From Gammaproteobacteria bacterium (GTDB lineage: Bacteria; Pseudomonadota; Gammaproteobacteria; Nevskiales; Nevskiaceae), in contig JAPLSA010000026.1 of the NCBI GenBank assembly GCA_026398815.1, positions 62,001-126,000 on the forward strand: a DNA stretch of 64,000 nucleotides. Reading direction: 5' to 3'. The position numbers and the translations under genes are program-made. The notes under the pieces were generated by a model that was given only the letters and a program-made list of their open reading frames with translations, had not been told where the DNA came from and searched no databases. Numbering within the stretch: position 1 is the stretch's first letter; the number at the start of each line of letters is the position of its first letter. Shown here piece by piece: positions 57,129 to 64,000 of this stretch.

Positions 57129-57815
57129 ATGCCGTCTCCCGACTTTGCGCAGTTTGGTGCCGCGTCGCTCGAACAGAAGGACCTGCTGTTCCTGTTCGAG
57201 CATTTCCCGGTGCCCGGTACCGACGCCGTGGATGCCGCACGACGGGTGATCGAGCAGCCCAGCACGCTGGAATCGCTGCTCGAAAGCCGCTACGTGCAGG
57301 ACGCCATGCTCGACCCGGACAGCGCCTGGGTGAACGTGTCGCCCAAGCTCTACTTCAACGTGATGCTGCGCCGGGCCCTGGCCGGCCGCCGGGATTCCGG
57401 CGAGCGGCGCACCATCCACTACCTCGCCAATCTGCTGGCGCTGTATGCCAGCAACGAGCGCCTGCATCACGTGCAGAGCGGCGAGGCGGAAAGCTACGAC
57501 TATCTCGTCGACCTGGTGCAGGCGGCGCGCGATGCCCACCATGCGCGGCGCTTCCTGGTGCTGAGCCAGATCGGCAACTACGCGCTGTTCCTGGCCGGCT
57601 GGTGCGCGCCGTGGATCGAGCACCGCCGCCGCTATCACCACCGGCCGCTGGGGCTCGACTACTACTGCAACATGAGCCGCAGCCATTTCGCTTCGGCCGC
57701 CCGCCACGATCTTGCCGATGCCTACGGCCTGAAGCCGGTGTTCGCCCAGCTGGCGCTGCGCTTCGACTACTACCGCGACGGCATTGAGCGGATGGCCGGC
57801 GAACGGCTGCACTGA
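57129..57815 (+). CDS. Conserved-looking hypothetical protein
   Basis: 228 aa; I do not recognise the family. It is mostly helical and rich in Arg, Tyr and His, with no signal peptide. One semi-hydrophobic stretch (about residues 138-155, LVLSQIGNYALFLAGWCAPW) is flanked by Arg/His, so a membrane-associated helix is possible. The C-terminal part carries YYCNMSRSHFASAARHDLADAYGL. GGAGG at 57118-57122 gives a good ribosome site. It lies between the photolyase-like gene and glyoxalase I, all on plus, but with its own upstream gap containing an inverted repeat. Confidence 0.75.
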   Translation: MPSPDFAQFGAASLEQKDLLFLFEHFPVPGTDAVDAARRVIEQPSTLESLLESRYVQDAMLDPDSAWVNVSPKLYFNVMLRRALAGRRDSGERRTIHYLANLLALYASNERLHHVQSGEAESYDYLVDLVQAARDAHHARRFLVLSQIGNYALFLAGWCAPWIEHRRRYHHRPLGLDYYCNMSRSHFASAARHDLADAYGLKPVFAQLALRFDYYRDGIERMAGERLH

Positions 57816-57910
57816 ACGCCATGCGGGCCGTGCCGGATTGATCATCGGCGCGGCGGGCTGCAGCCTTGGCCGGCTGCGGCGCCGGTGCGTCGCACTCCAT
57901 CGAGCCCACC

Positions 57911-58441
57911 ATGTCCCAGACCGCTGCCGCTGCTGTCCCGCCCCAGACCCGCGACTTCGCGATGACGCAGACAATGCTGCGCATCCGCGATCCCGAGCGC
58001 TCGCTGCCGTTCTACGAGCGCGTGCTCGGCATGCGCCTGCTCGATCGCTTCGATTTCCCTGCGATGAAGTTCTCGCTGTATTTCGTCGGCTACCTGGCCG
58101 ATGGTGAACAGCCGCCGGCAGATCCGGTCGAGCGCGCCGCCTGGACCTTCCGCCAGCGCGGCGCGGTGGAGCTGACCCACAATTGGGGCACCGAAAGCGA
58201 TCCGGCCTTCGCCGGCTACCACGCCGGCAACAGCGATCCGCGCGGCTTCGGCCACATCGGCATCACCGTGCCGGACGTCCACGCCGCCTGCCGCTGGTTC
58301 GAGGAATGCGGCGTGGAGTTCGTCAAGCGACCGGACGACGGCTCGATGAAAGGCCTGGCCTTCATCAAGGACCCGGACGGCTACTGGATCGAGGTGCTGG
58401 CGGCCGAGGTATCGGCGCGTCTGGTGACCGCCGGCCGCTGA
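57911..58441 (+). CDS. gloA: Glyoxalase I (lactoylglutathione lyase)
   Basis: 176 aa. Converts the hemithioacetal of methylglyoxal and glutathione to S-lactoylglutathione in the cytoplasm. The long (eukaryote/Pseudomonas-like) form is seen: [25 protein letters not shown], the metal Glu region [28 protein letters not shown] and DPDGYWIEV with the last metal Glu. ATG 57911 is chosen because relatives start with a similar leader; the ribosome site is weak. Confidence 0.94.
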   Translation: MSQTAAAAVPPQTRDFAMTQTMLRIRDPERSLPFYERVLGMRLLDRFDFPAMKFSLYFVGYLADGEQPPADPVERAAWTFRQRGAVELTHNWGTESDPAFAGYHAGNSDPRGFGHIGITVPDVHAACRWFEECGVEFVKRPDDGSMKGLAFIKDPDGYWIEVLAAEVSARLVTAGR

Positions 58442-58453
58442 GCCGCGCGCCCG

Positions 58454-58478
58454 CCGATCCGGCAGCGTTGCCGGACCG
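58454..58478. terminator. Convergent hairpin between gloA and the cupin gene
   Basis: TCCGGCA (58458-58464), GCGT, TGCCGGA (58469-58475), extended by flanking CCG/CGG across single mismatches. It lies in the 51-nt gap between converging stops. There is no T-run, so terminator function is probable but not strong. Confidence 0.45.
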
Positions 58479-58492
58479 GCGGCGGGGCCGCT

Positions 58493-58960
58493 TCAGGCCG
58501 CCTTGCGGGCCGCCGGCTGGCTGTCGATGAACGCCTGCCAGGCGCCTTGCACTTCCTTCCAGCCGACCACGGCCAGCGGTGCGCCATCCGGCGTGATGAA
58601 CATCAGCGGGCCGAGGAAGCTCATGTAGAACTCGCTGTCGACCGGGAACGTCGTGTGATCGTGACGGGCGCCGGCCGATTCGTAGCCGTAGCCGGGCGCA
58701 ACGGCGGTATCGCCGCCGGCGTCCTTGCCGCCGCGCACGTCCATGCGGCCACGGGTCAGGAAATATTCGCCCGGGCCCTGGTGGACGTGGGCGTTGAACG
58801 ACGAGCCCTTCGGGCAATCGAAGATCGCCGTCCAGGAGCCCATTTCCGGCGACACGTGCAGCAGCTTCCAGCGGATGCCGCCGGTCGACAGCGCTTCCGG
58901 GAACGGGGCCCAGGGCTGGGCGTCGATCTGCACGTACTCTTCCGCGACCTGGCTCTTCAT
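58493..58960 (-). CDS. Cupin-domain protein (acetylacetone dioxygenase/ChrR-like)
   Basis: 155-aa single cupin. Metal ligands are likely the histidines of FNAHVHQGPGEYFLTRG and the His pair in SAGARHDHTTFP; the GGIRWKLLHVSPEMGSWTAIFDCPKG block resembles Dke1-like acetylacetone-cleaving and related dioxygenases. The substrate is unknown. ATG 58960 follows GAGGA on the coding strand. Divergent from the ferredoxin gene. Confidence 0.8.
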   Translation of the reverse strand: MKSQVAEEYVQIDAQPWAPFPEALSTGGIRWKLLHVSPEMGSWTAIFDCPKGSSFNAHVHQGPGEYFLTRGRMDVRGGKDAGGDTAVAPGYGYESAGARHDHTTFPVDSEFYMSFLGPLMFITPDGAPLAVVGWKEVQGAWQAFIDSQPAARKAA

Positions 58961-59011
58961 TGTCGATTCCTCCTCGCACTGCTGCGACGGCGTGGACTGT
59001 GCTGCGGCTGA

Positions 59012-59383
<372 letters not shown>

Positions 59384-59426
59384 CAGGGTGTCGGTCGCGG
59401 GGCCGCGCATCGGAAATCCTCCCGTG

Positions 59427-61118
59427 ATGAAGCTGACCCTCGTTCGCGCGCCGCTGCTGGCGCTGCTGCTGTGCGGCCTTGCGGCCGGCCCGCTGGCGGC
59501 CAGCGACCGCCCGCCCGGCAACGCCATCGCCAGCGCCCACCCGCTGGCGACCAGGGCCGGGCTCGACATCCTCGATGCCGGCGGCAACGCCTTCGACGCG
59601 GCGGTGGCGGTGACGGCCGTGATCGCGGTCGTCGAGCCGACCGGCTCCGGCATCGGCGGCGGCGGCTTCTGGCTGCTGCACCGGGCCGCCGACGGCTTCG
59701 AGGTGATGGTCGACGGCCGTGAGGTCGCGCCGATCGCGGCCAGCCCGACGATGTACCAGGCCGCCGACGGCAGCGCGATCGACCGCGCCTCCCGCGACGG
59801 CGCGCTGGCGGCGGCGATTCCCGGCGAGCCGGCAGCGCTGGTCCATCTGGCCCGCAAGTACGGCCGCCTGCCGCTGGCGAAATCGCTGGCGCCGGCGATC
59901 GCACTGGCACGCGACGGCTTTCCGGCCGACGCCAAGCTGGTCAAGGCGATCGAGCAGTCGCAGGCGCGGCTGTCGCCGGCCGCCCGGGCGATCTTCATGC
60001 CCGACGGCAAGGTGCCGGCCGTCGGCCAGACGATTCGCCAGACCGACCTGGCCGGCGTCATCCGGCGGCTTGCCGATCATGGCCTGCCCGGTTTCTATGC
60101 CGGCGAAACGGCCCGGCAGTTGCTGGACGGCGTGCGCGCCGCCGGCGGCATCTGGAGCGACGACGACCTGCTGCGCTACACGGTGGTCGAGCGCGAGCCG
60201 CTGGTCACCTGGTTCCGCGACTACCGGCTGGTGTCGGTGCCGCCGCCGTCGGCCGGCGGGCTGGCGCTGGCCGAGACGCTGGGCCAGCTCGAAGTGCTGG
60301 GCTGGACGCCGGGCAGCGATGGCCGCGCCCGGCATCTGCTGGTCGAAGCGCTGCGGCGCGCCTACCGCGACCGCGCCGCCTATCTGGGCGATCCGGATTT
60401 CGTGCGCATCCCGATGGCGCGGCTCAGCTCGCGGTCCTACGCGATGGAACTGGCGAAGACCATTTCCGCGGACCGGGCCACGCCGTCGGCCAGCCTGCCG
60501 CCGGCCCCGAAGGGCGCGCCGGGCGGCACCCACACCTCGCATTTCTCGGTGATCGATGCCGACGGCAACCGGGTGGCGGCGACCATGTCGATCAACCTGA
60601 GCTTCGGCTCCGGCTACATGCCGCCGGGCACCGGCGTGCTGCTCAACGACGAGATGGACGACTTCGCCGCCTCGGCCACCGCCAGCAACGCCTACGGACT
60701 GATCGGTTCGGAGGCCAACCTGGTCGCGCCGCGCAAGCGGCCGCTGTCGACGATGACGCCGACCTTCGTCGACGGCCCGAACGGCGTGCTGGTGATCGGC
60801 ACGCCGGGCGGCAGCCGGATCGCGACGATGGTGCTGCTCGGCATCCTGAACTTCGTCGACGGTGCCGACGCCGCCAGCATCGTCGCCGCGCCGCGCATCC
60901 ACCATCAGTACCTGCCGGATGTCGTGCAGTACGAGCCGGGCGGGCTCAGCGACACCGAGATCGCGCGACTGCAGGCGATGGGCCACACGCTGGTGGCGCT
61001 CGACAGCCCCTACGGCAACCTGCAGGCGGTGATCTGGCGGCCGGCGACCGACACGCTGGAAGCGGCGGCCGATCCGCGTGGTGTCGGCAGCGGCGAGGTG
61101 CGCAGGCTCAAGCCCTGA
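59427..61118 (+). CDS. ggt: Gamma-glutamyltransferase
   Basis: 563-aa periplasmic Ntn-hydrolase that cleaves and transfers the gamma-glutamyl group of glutathione. Signal peptide at residues 1-25. The autocatalytic site aligns as T370 in GTHTSHFSVIDADGN, which would give large and small subunits after cleavage. Other signatures: GGNAFDAAVA, GSGIGGGGFWLL, LNDEMDDF, and KRPLSTMTPT with GTPGGSRI. ATG 59427 is preferred; the frame is open to 59388. Confidence 0.94.
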   Translation: MKLTLVRAPLLALLLCGLAAGPLAASDRPPGNAIASAHPLATRAGLDILDAGGNAFDAAVAVTAVIAVVEPTGSGIGGGGFWLLHRAADGFEVMVDGREVAPIAASPTMYQAADGSAIDRASRDGALAAAIPGEPAALVHLARKYGRLPLAKSLAPAIALARDGFPADAKLVKAIEQSQARLSPAARAIFMPDGKVPAVGQTIRQTDLAGVIRRLADHGLPGFYAGETARQLLDGVRAAGGIWSDDDLLRYTVVEREPLVTWFRDYRLVSVPPPSAGGLALAETLGQLEVLGWTPGSDGRARHLLVEALRRAYRDRAAYLGDPDFVRIPMARLSSRSYAMELAKTISADRATPSASLPPAPKGAPGGTHTSHFSVIDADGNRVAATMSINLSFGSGYMPPGTGVLLNDEMDDFAASATASNAYGLIGSEANLVAPRKRPLSTMTPTFVDGPNGVLVIGTPGGSRIATMVLLGILNFVDGADAASIVAAPRIHHQYLPDVVQYEPGGLSDTEIARLQAMGHTLVALDSPYGNLQAVIWRPATDTLEAAADPRGVGSGEVRRLKP

Positions 61119-61175
61119 GGGCGCCGCCGGTACCGCAGGACGCCTGCCGGGCGTCCGGACGCGGTACCGCTGCGC

Positions 61176-62171
61176 TCAGGCGGCTTCGGCCAGGACGGCC
61201 GTCTTCTCAGTGCCGAGCAGGCGCCGCATCCAGGCGGCGTCGACCGCGCGCGGGCGCAGCCGCAGCTGATCGAAGCGGCCGTTGCGGATGGCGCGCTTGA
61301 TCCGTTGAAGGTTGTCGTGGATGGCATCGGTATACGGATTCGGCGCGCCGAGGCGATCGCCGAAATGCACGCTGAAATAGCGGTGGATGCCGCCGAAGTA
61401 GCCGTCCAGCCGCTCCTGCCAGATGCGTGCGTTGAACTGCGGGGTGCCGCGCATCAGCACGTCGACATCGGCGTACAGCGGCGTCGGACCGCCGGGCTGG
61501 ACAGCGCCGGCCAGCCCGGCGACCTGGAATTCCGGATAGAGGAAATCGCGGCACTTCTCGAGATAGCAGCGATCGGCGGTCTGCACGATCAGGTCGCTGC
61601 TGGCGATCATGAAGCCGAGCGCGCGGTCGGCCGGGTCGCTGACCTCGATCGTGTCGAGCGCCCGTTCGTAGCCGGTGAAATGCACCAGCCGGGCGGCCAG
61701 CGGCGCGTCGTCGGCAAAGCCCAGCGACGGCAGAATGCGCAGCAGGAACTCGCTGCTGCGCTGCACGTGGCTCAACGTGTAGGCGGCGCCATTGCTGGCG
61801 CGATCGCCGCTGCGGCGGATGTAGCCGGCATCGTGGAACAGGGCGATCAGCACACCGAGCATGGCCCGGCGCGGGCTGATGCGGGCCGCCGCCGGCATCG
61901 CGCGGTTGTAGCCGTCGATCAGCCTTGCGGTGCCCAGCGTGCAGTCCAGGCTGTGCTGGGCGTCGTGATACGGGGTGTCGGCCGCCGCGTAGCCGGGCAG
62001 CAGGCCGGCGTGCAGCTCGGTGAAACGGCGGAACCCGGCGCGCAGCTCGGCGGTATCGGCGCGGCCACCCTGCGAGTTGAGCAGACGGACGACCTCGTCG
62101 AGCACGTCCGACGGGCTCGCGATGCAGATCTGGTTGGTGACGTCGTAGTGGTTGCGCCGGCGCGATTGCAT
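61176..62171 (-). CDS. HD-domain phosphohydrolase resembling class I cyclic-nucleotide phosphodiesterases
   Basis: 331-aa cytoplasmic protein. Y68-H69-D-A-Q-H73-S-L-D76 recalls the YHNxxHAxDV signature of eukaryotic-type 3',5'-cyclic nucleotide phosphodiesterases, followed by a second HD at H113-D114 (ALFHDAGY) and a later SSDLIVQTAD that can supply the last metal Asp. The family is helical and metal dependent. ATG 62171 or an upstream in-frame start at 62204 are both possible. The substrate is not established. Confidence 0.75.
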   Translation of the reverse strand: MQSRRRNHYDVTNQICIASPSDVLDEVVRLLNSQGGRADTAELRAGFRRFTELHAGLLPGYAAADTPYHDAQHSLDCTLGTARLIDGYNRAMPAAARISPRRAMLGVLIALFHDAGYIRRSGDRASNGAAYTLSHVQRSSEFLLRILPSLGFADDAPLAARLVHFTGYERALDTIEVSDPADRALGFMIASSDLIVQTADRCYLEKCRDFLYPEFQVAGLAGAVQPGGPTPLYADVDVLMRGTPQFNARIWQERLDGYFGGIHRYFSVHFGDRLGAPNPYTDAIHDNLQRIKRAIRNGRFDQLRLRPRAVDAAWMRRLLGTEKTAVLAEAA

Positions 62172-62295
62172 TGCGGGCTCGGTTCCTGGGTCTGCCGATA
62201 GCATGGGCTGGAACGCCGCCCTTGCCACGCGGGGCTTGTGATTCAGTTCACAGTCGGTCCCGGGGAATTGCAGGATGCGGCGGCCCCGGCTGCTG

Positions 62296-63096
62296 CTAGA
62301 CCGCAGCGTCCGGCAGGTGTTCCCGGAGTTCAACGACAAACGGGGCGTGATCCGACGGCCGTTCATTGCGGCGCGGCCGAAGGTCGGCCGCCGCCGAGGC
62401 GCAGGCAGCGGCCAGCGGTGCCGACAGCAGCAGATGGTCGATGCGCAGGCCGAGGTTGCGGCGGAAGCCGGCGGCCCGGTAATCCCACCAGGTGAACGAC
62501 TGCGGCGGCTGCTCGAACAGGCCGAAGGCATCGACGAGGCCCAGCGACAGCAGCGCGCGGAAGCCGTCGCGCTCGCGCTCCGAGCACAGGATGTTGCCTT
62601 CCCAGACCGCCGGATCGTGGGTGTCGGCCGGCGTCGGGGCGATGTTGTAGTCGCCGCCGACCGCCAGGTTCGGATGGCGCGCCAGCTCGGCGGCCACGTA
62701 GTCCTTCAGCGCGGCGAGGAAGCGCAGCTTGTAGGCGTACTTGTCGGAATCGACTGCCTGGCCGTTGACCACGTAGACGCAGATGTAGCGCAGCGGCCCG
62801 TGGGCGCTGTCGACCGTGGCGGCGATCACCCGCTTCTGCTCGTCGTCGAAGCCGGGGATGCCGTAGGCGACATCGCGCAGCGGCGTGCGCGCCAGGATCG
62901 CCACGCCGTTGTAGGTCTTCTGGCCGCAATGCGCCCAGTGCCAGCCGGCGGCCTCGAGTTCGGCGGCCGGGAAGGCCTCGTCGGTCAGCTTGGTTTCCTG
63001 CAGGCCGATCACGTCGACCGGATGGACGCTGAACCAGTCCAGCAGCTGCGGCAGCCGGACCTTGAGGCTGTTGACGTTCCAGGTGGCGAGTTTCAT
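62296..63096 (-). CDS. xthA: Exodeoxyribonuclease III (AP endonuclease)
   Basis: 266 aa, the usual length. Base-excision repair nuclease cutting at abasic sites. Seen: KLATWNVNSLKVRLPQLLDW, LQETKLTDE (metal Glu), VGGDYNIAP (catalytic Asp/Asn), FTWWDYRAAGFRRNLGLRIDHLL and SDHAPFVVEL (Asp-His pair). ATG 63096 is chosen to match the family; ATG 63105 is 9 nt upstream. It is divergent from the mutarotase gene. Confidence 0.95.
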   Translation of the reverse strand: MKLATWNVNSLKVRLPQLLDWFSVHPVDVIGLQETKLTDEAFPAAELEAAGWHWAHCGQKTYNGVAILARTPLRDVAYGIPGFDDEQKRVIAATVDSAHGPLRYICVYVVNGQAVDSDKYAYKLRFLAALKDYVAAELARHPNLAVGGDYNIAPTPADTHDPAVWEGNILCSERERDGFRALLSLGLVDAFGLFEQPPQSFTWWDYRAAGFRRNLGLRIDHLLLSAPLAAACASAAADLRPRRNERPSDHAPFVVELREHLPDAAV

Positions 63097-63175
63097 GCGA
63101 AGCATCCGGAGACTGGCGGGCGGCGCAGCCTAGCGGAGGCGCAACAGCGAGGCCAGCGCGCCTATCCTTGACGCC

Positions 63176-64000
63176 ATGAACGAACTCGACCGCAGCGCCC
63201 CGATCCTGAACTTCGTCACCGCCGATGGCGCCCGTCTCACCGTGCATCGCCACGGTGCCCACATCAGCTCGTGGATTCCGGCCGATGGCCGCGAACGCCT
63301 GTACCTGAGCGGCCGCACCGACTACCGGCCTAGCGCCGCGATCCGTGGCGGCATCCCGGTGATCTTTCCGCAGTTCGCCGCCGAGGGCCCGCTGCCGAAG
63401 CACGGTTTCGCGCGCACCGCCAGCTGGTCGCTGATCGATGCCGCCGCCACCGGCGACGGCGCCTTCGTCAGCCGTTTCGGGCTGGTCGACAACCCCGCGA
63501 CCCGGGCGATCTGGCCGCAGGCCTTCGCTGTCGAGCTGCGGGTGCTGTTCAGCGCCACGCGGCTGTCGGTCAGCCTGTCGGTGCTGAACAGCGGCGATAC
63601 CGCCTGCCGCTTCACGGCGGCGCTGCACAGCTATCTCGCGGTCGAGGCGATCGAAGCCGTGCGGCTGCACGGGCTGAACGGCCTGCGCTACCGCGATACC
63701 GCGCTCGGCGGGGTTGCGGCCGTGGAAACGGCCGAGGCGCTGGCGATCGTCGGCGAGGTCGACCGCAATTACTTCGACGCGCCGCAAGCGCTGCTGCTGC
63801 GCGAGCCGCACGGCGAGCTGCGCATCGAGCAGAGCGGCTTCTGCGACACCGTGGTCTGGAATCCGGGGCCGGCGAAGGCCGCGCAGCTGGCCGATCTCGA
63901 CCCCGGCGGCTACCAGCGCTTCCTGTGTGTCGAGGCGGCGGTCATCGGCCGGCCGGTGCAGCTGCAGCCGGGCGAGCGCTGGGTTGGCACCCAGACCCTG
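63176..64000 (+). CDS. D-hexose-6-phosphate mutarotase (3' truncated by window end)
   Basis: The first 275 codons of a galactose-mutarotase-fold protein of the YeaD family, which interconverts anomers of hexose 6-phosphates. Seen: VHRHGAHISSWIP, YLSGRTDYRPSAAIRGGIPVIFPQF and LPKHGFART near the N-terminus, the catalytic HSYLAV region, and WNPGPAKAAQLADLDPGGYQRFLCVE near the end. Usual length is about 290-300 aa, so only a few residues are missing. No signal peptide. Confidence 0.92.
   Translation, partial: MNELDRSAPILNFVTADGARLTVHRHGAHISSWIPADGRERLYLSGRTDYRPSAAIRGGIPVIFPQFAAEGPLPKHGFARTASWSLIDAAATGDGAFVSRFGLVDNPATRAIWPQAFAVELRVLFSATRLSVSLSVLNSGDTACRFTAALHSYLAVEAIEAVRLHGLNGLRYRDTALGGVAAVETAEALAIVGEVDRNYFDAPQALLLREPHGELRIEQSGFCDTVVWNPGPAKAAQLADLDPGGYQRFLCVEAAVIGRPVQLQPGERWVGTQTL

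Overview
The window looks like chromosome from a G+C-rich gammaproteobacterium, probably Nevskiales/Solimonadaceae-like or a neighbour of the Xanthomonadales. Three things point that way: a gamma-type division and cell wall (dcw) cluster ending in lpxC; the order lpxC - dciA (reversed) - M23 peptidase - secA - argJ - Nudix/ThiE, as in Pseudomonas, plus a pilD-coaE-zapD-yacG block; and envelope genes common in Solimonadaceae (DUF1302/DUF1329 with an MMPL pump, an MpaB/Lcp-like oxygenase). The taxonomy is inferred from gene content and order only. No rRNA, tRNA, CRISPR array, prophage or insertion sequence was recognised.

Layout. 1-14925: dcw cluster, all on +, murE(partial)-murF-mraY-murD-ftsW-murG-murC-murB-ddlB-ftsQ-ftsA-ftsZ, then lpxC. 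Most joints are 1-8 nt stop/start overlaps. Two joints (mraY/murD and ftsW/murG) instead carry hairpin-rich inserts of about 95 and 122 bp. Each insert forms a coupled mini-ORF, and the second contains a second copy of the murG start. 14968-24641: dciA(-), M23 peptidase, secA, argJ, dienelactone hydrolase(-), Nudix/ThiE fusion, a TetR gene divergent from an MpaB/Lcp-like oxygenase with a clean palindromic operator between them, then the minus-strand pilD-coaE-zapD-yacG operon (read from 26987 down to 24450). 27080-35322: GntR regulator(-) divergent from a four-gene envelope system (YCF48 lipoprotein, MMPL/RND pump, DUF1302, DUF1329) closed by a strong terminator. 35340-37353(-): azoR-doxX-pirin redox operon.

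37660-43287(+): a secreted protein with a CX4CH motif and seven beta-sandwich repeats, a TlpA-like thioredoxin, a DUF4266 lipoprotein, a DUF3570 protein and ApbE. This looks like a periplasmic/outer-membrane redox module. DUF3570 carries a motif resembling the ApbE flavinylation site. 43317-46226: LysR-GFA-VOC-YkgJ and a GST. 46248-51692(-): ABC-F ATPase and a 1159-aa subtilase with six Calx-beta repeats. 51992 onward: hemerythrin with an FNR-like box, AmtB(-), ABC exporter(-), a photolyase-family protein whose domains appear circularly permuted, an unrecognised gene, glyoxalase I, a cupin(-), ferredoxin, gamma-glutamyltransferase, a PDEase-like HD protein(-), exonuclease III(-) and a 3'-truncated hexose-6-phosphate mutarotase.

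Start choices rest on Shine-Dalgarno spacing, overlaps and family N-termini as read by eye. All family names come from recognised motifs, not from database searches.
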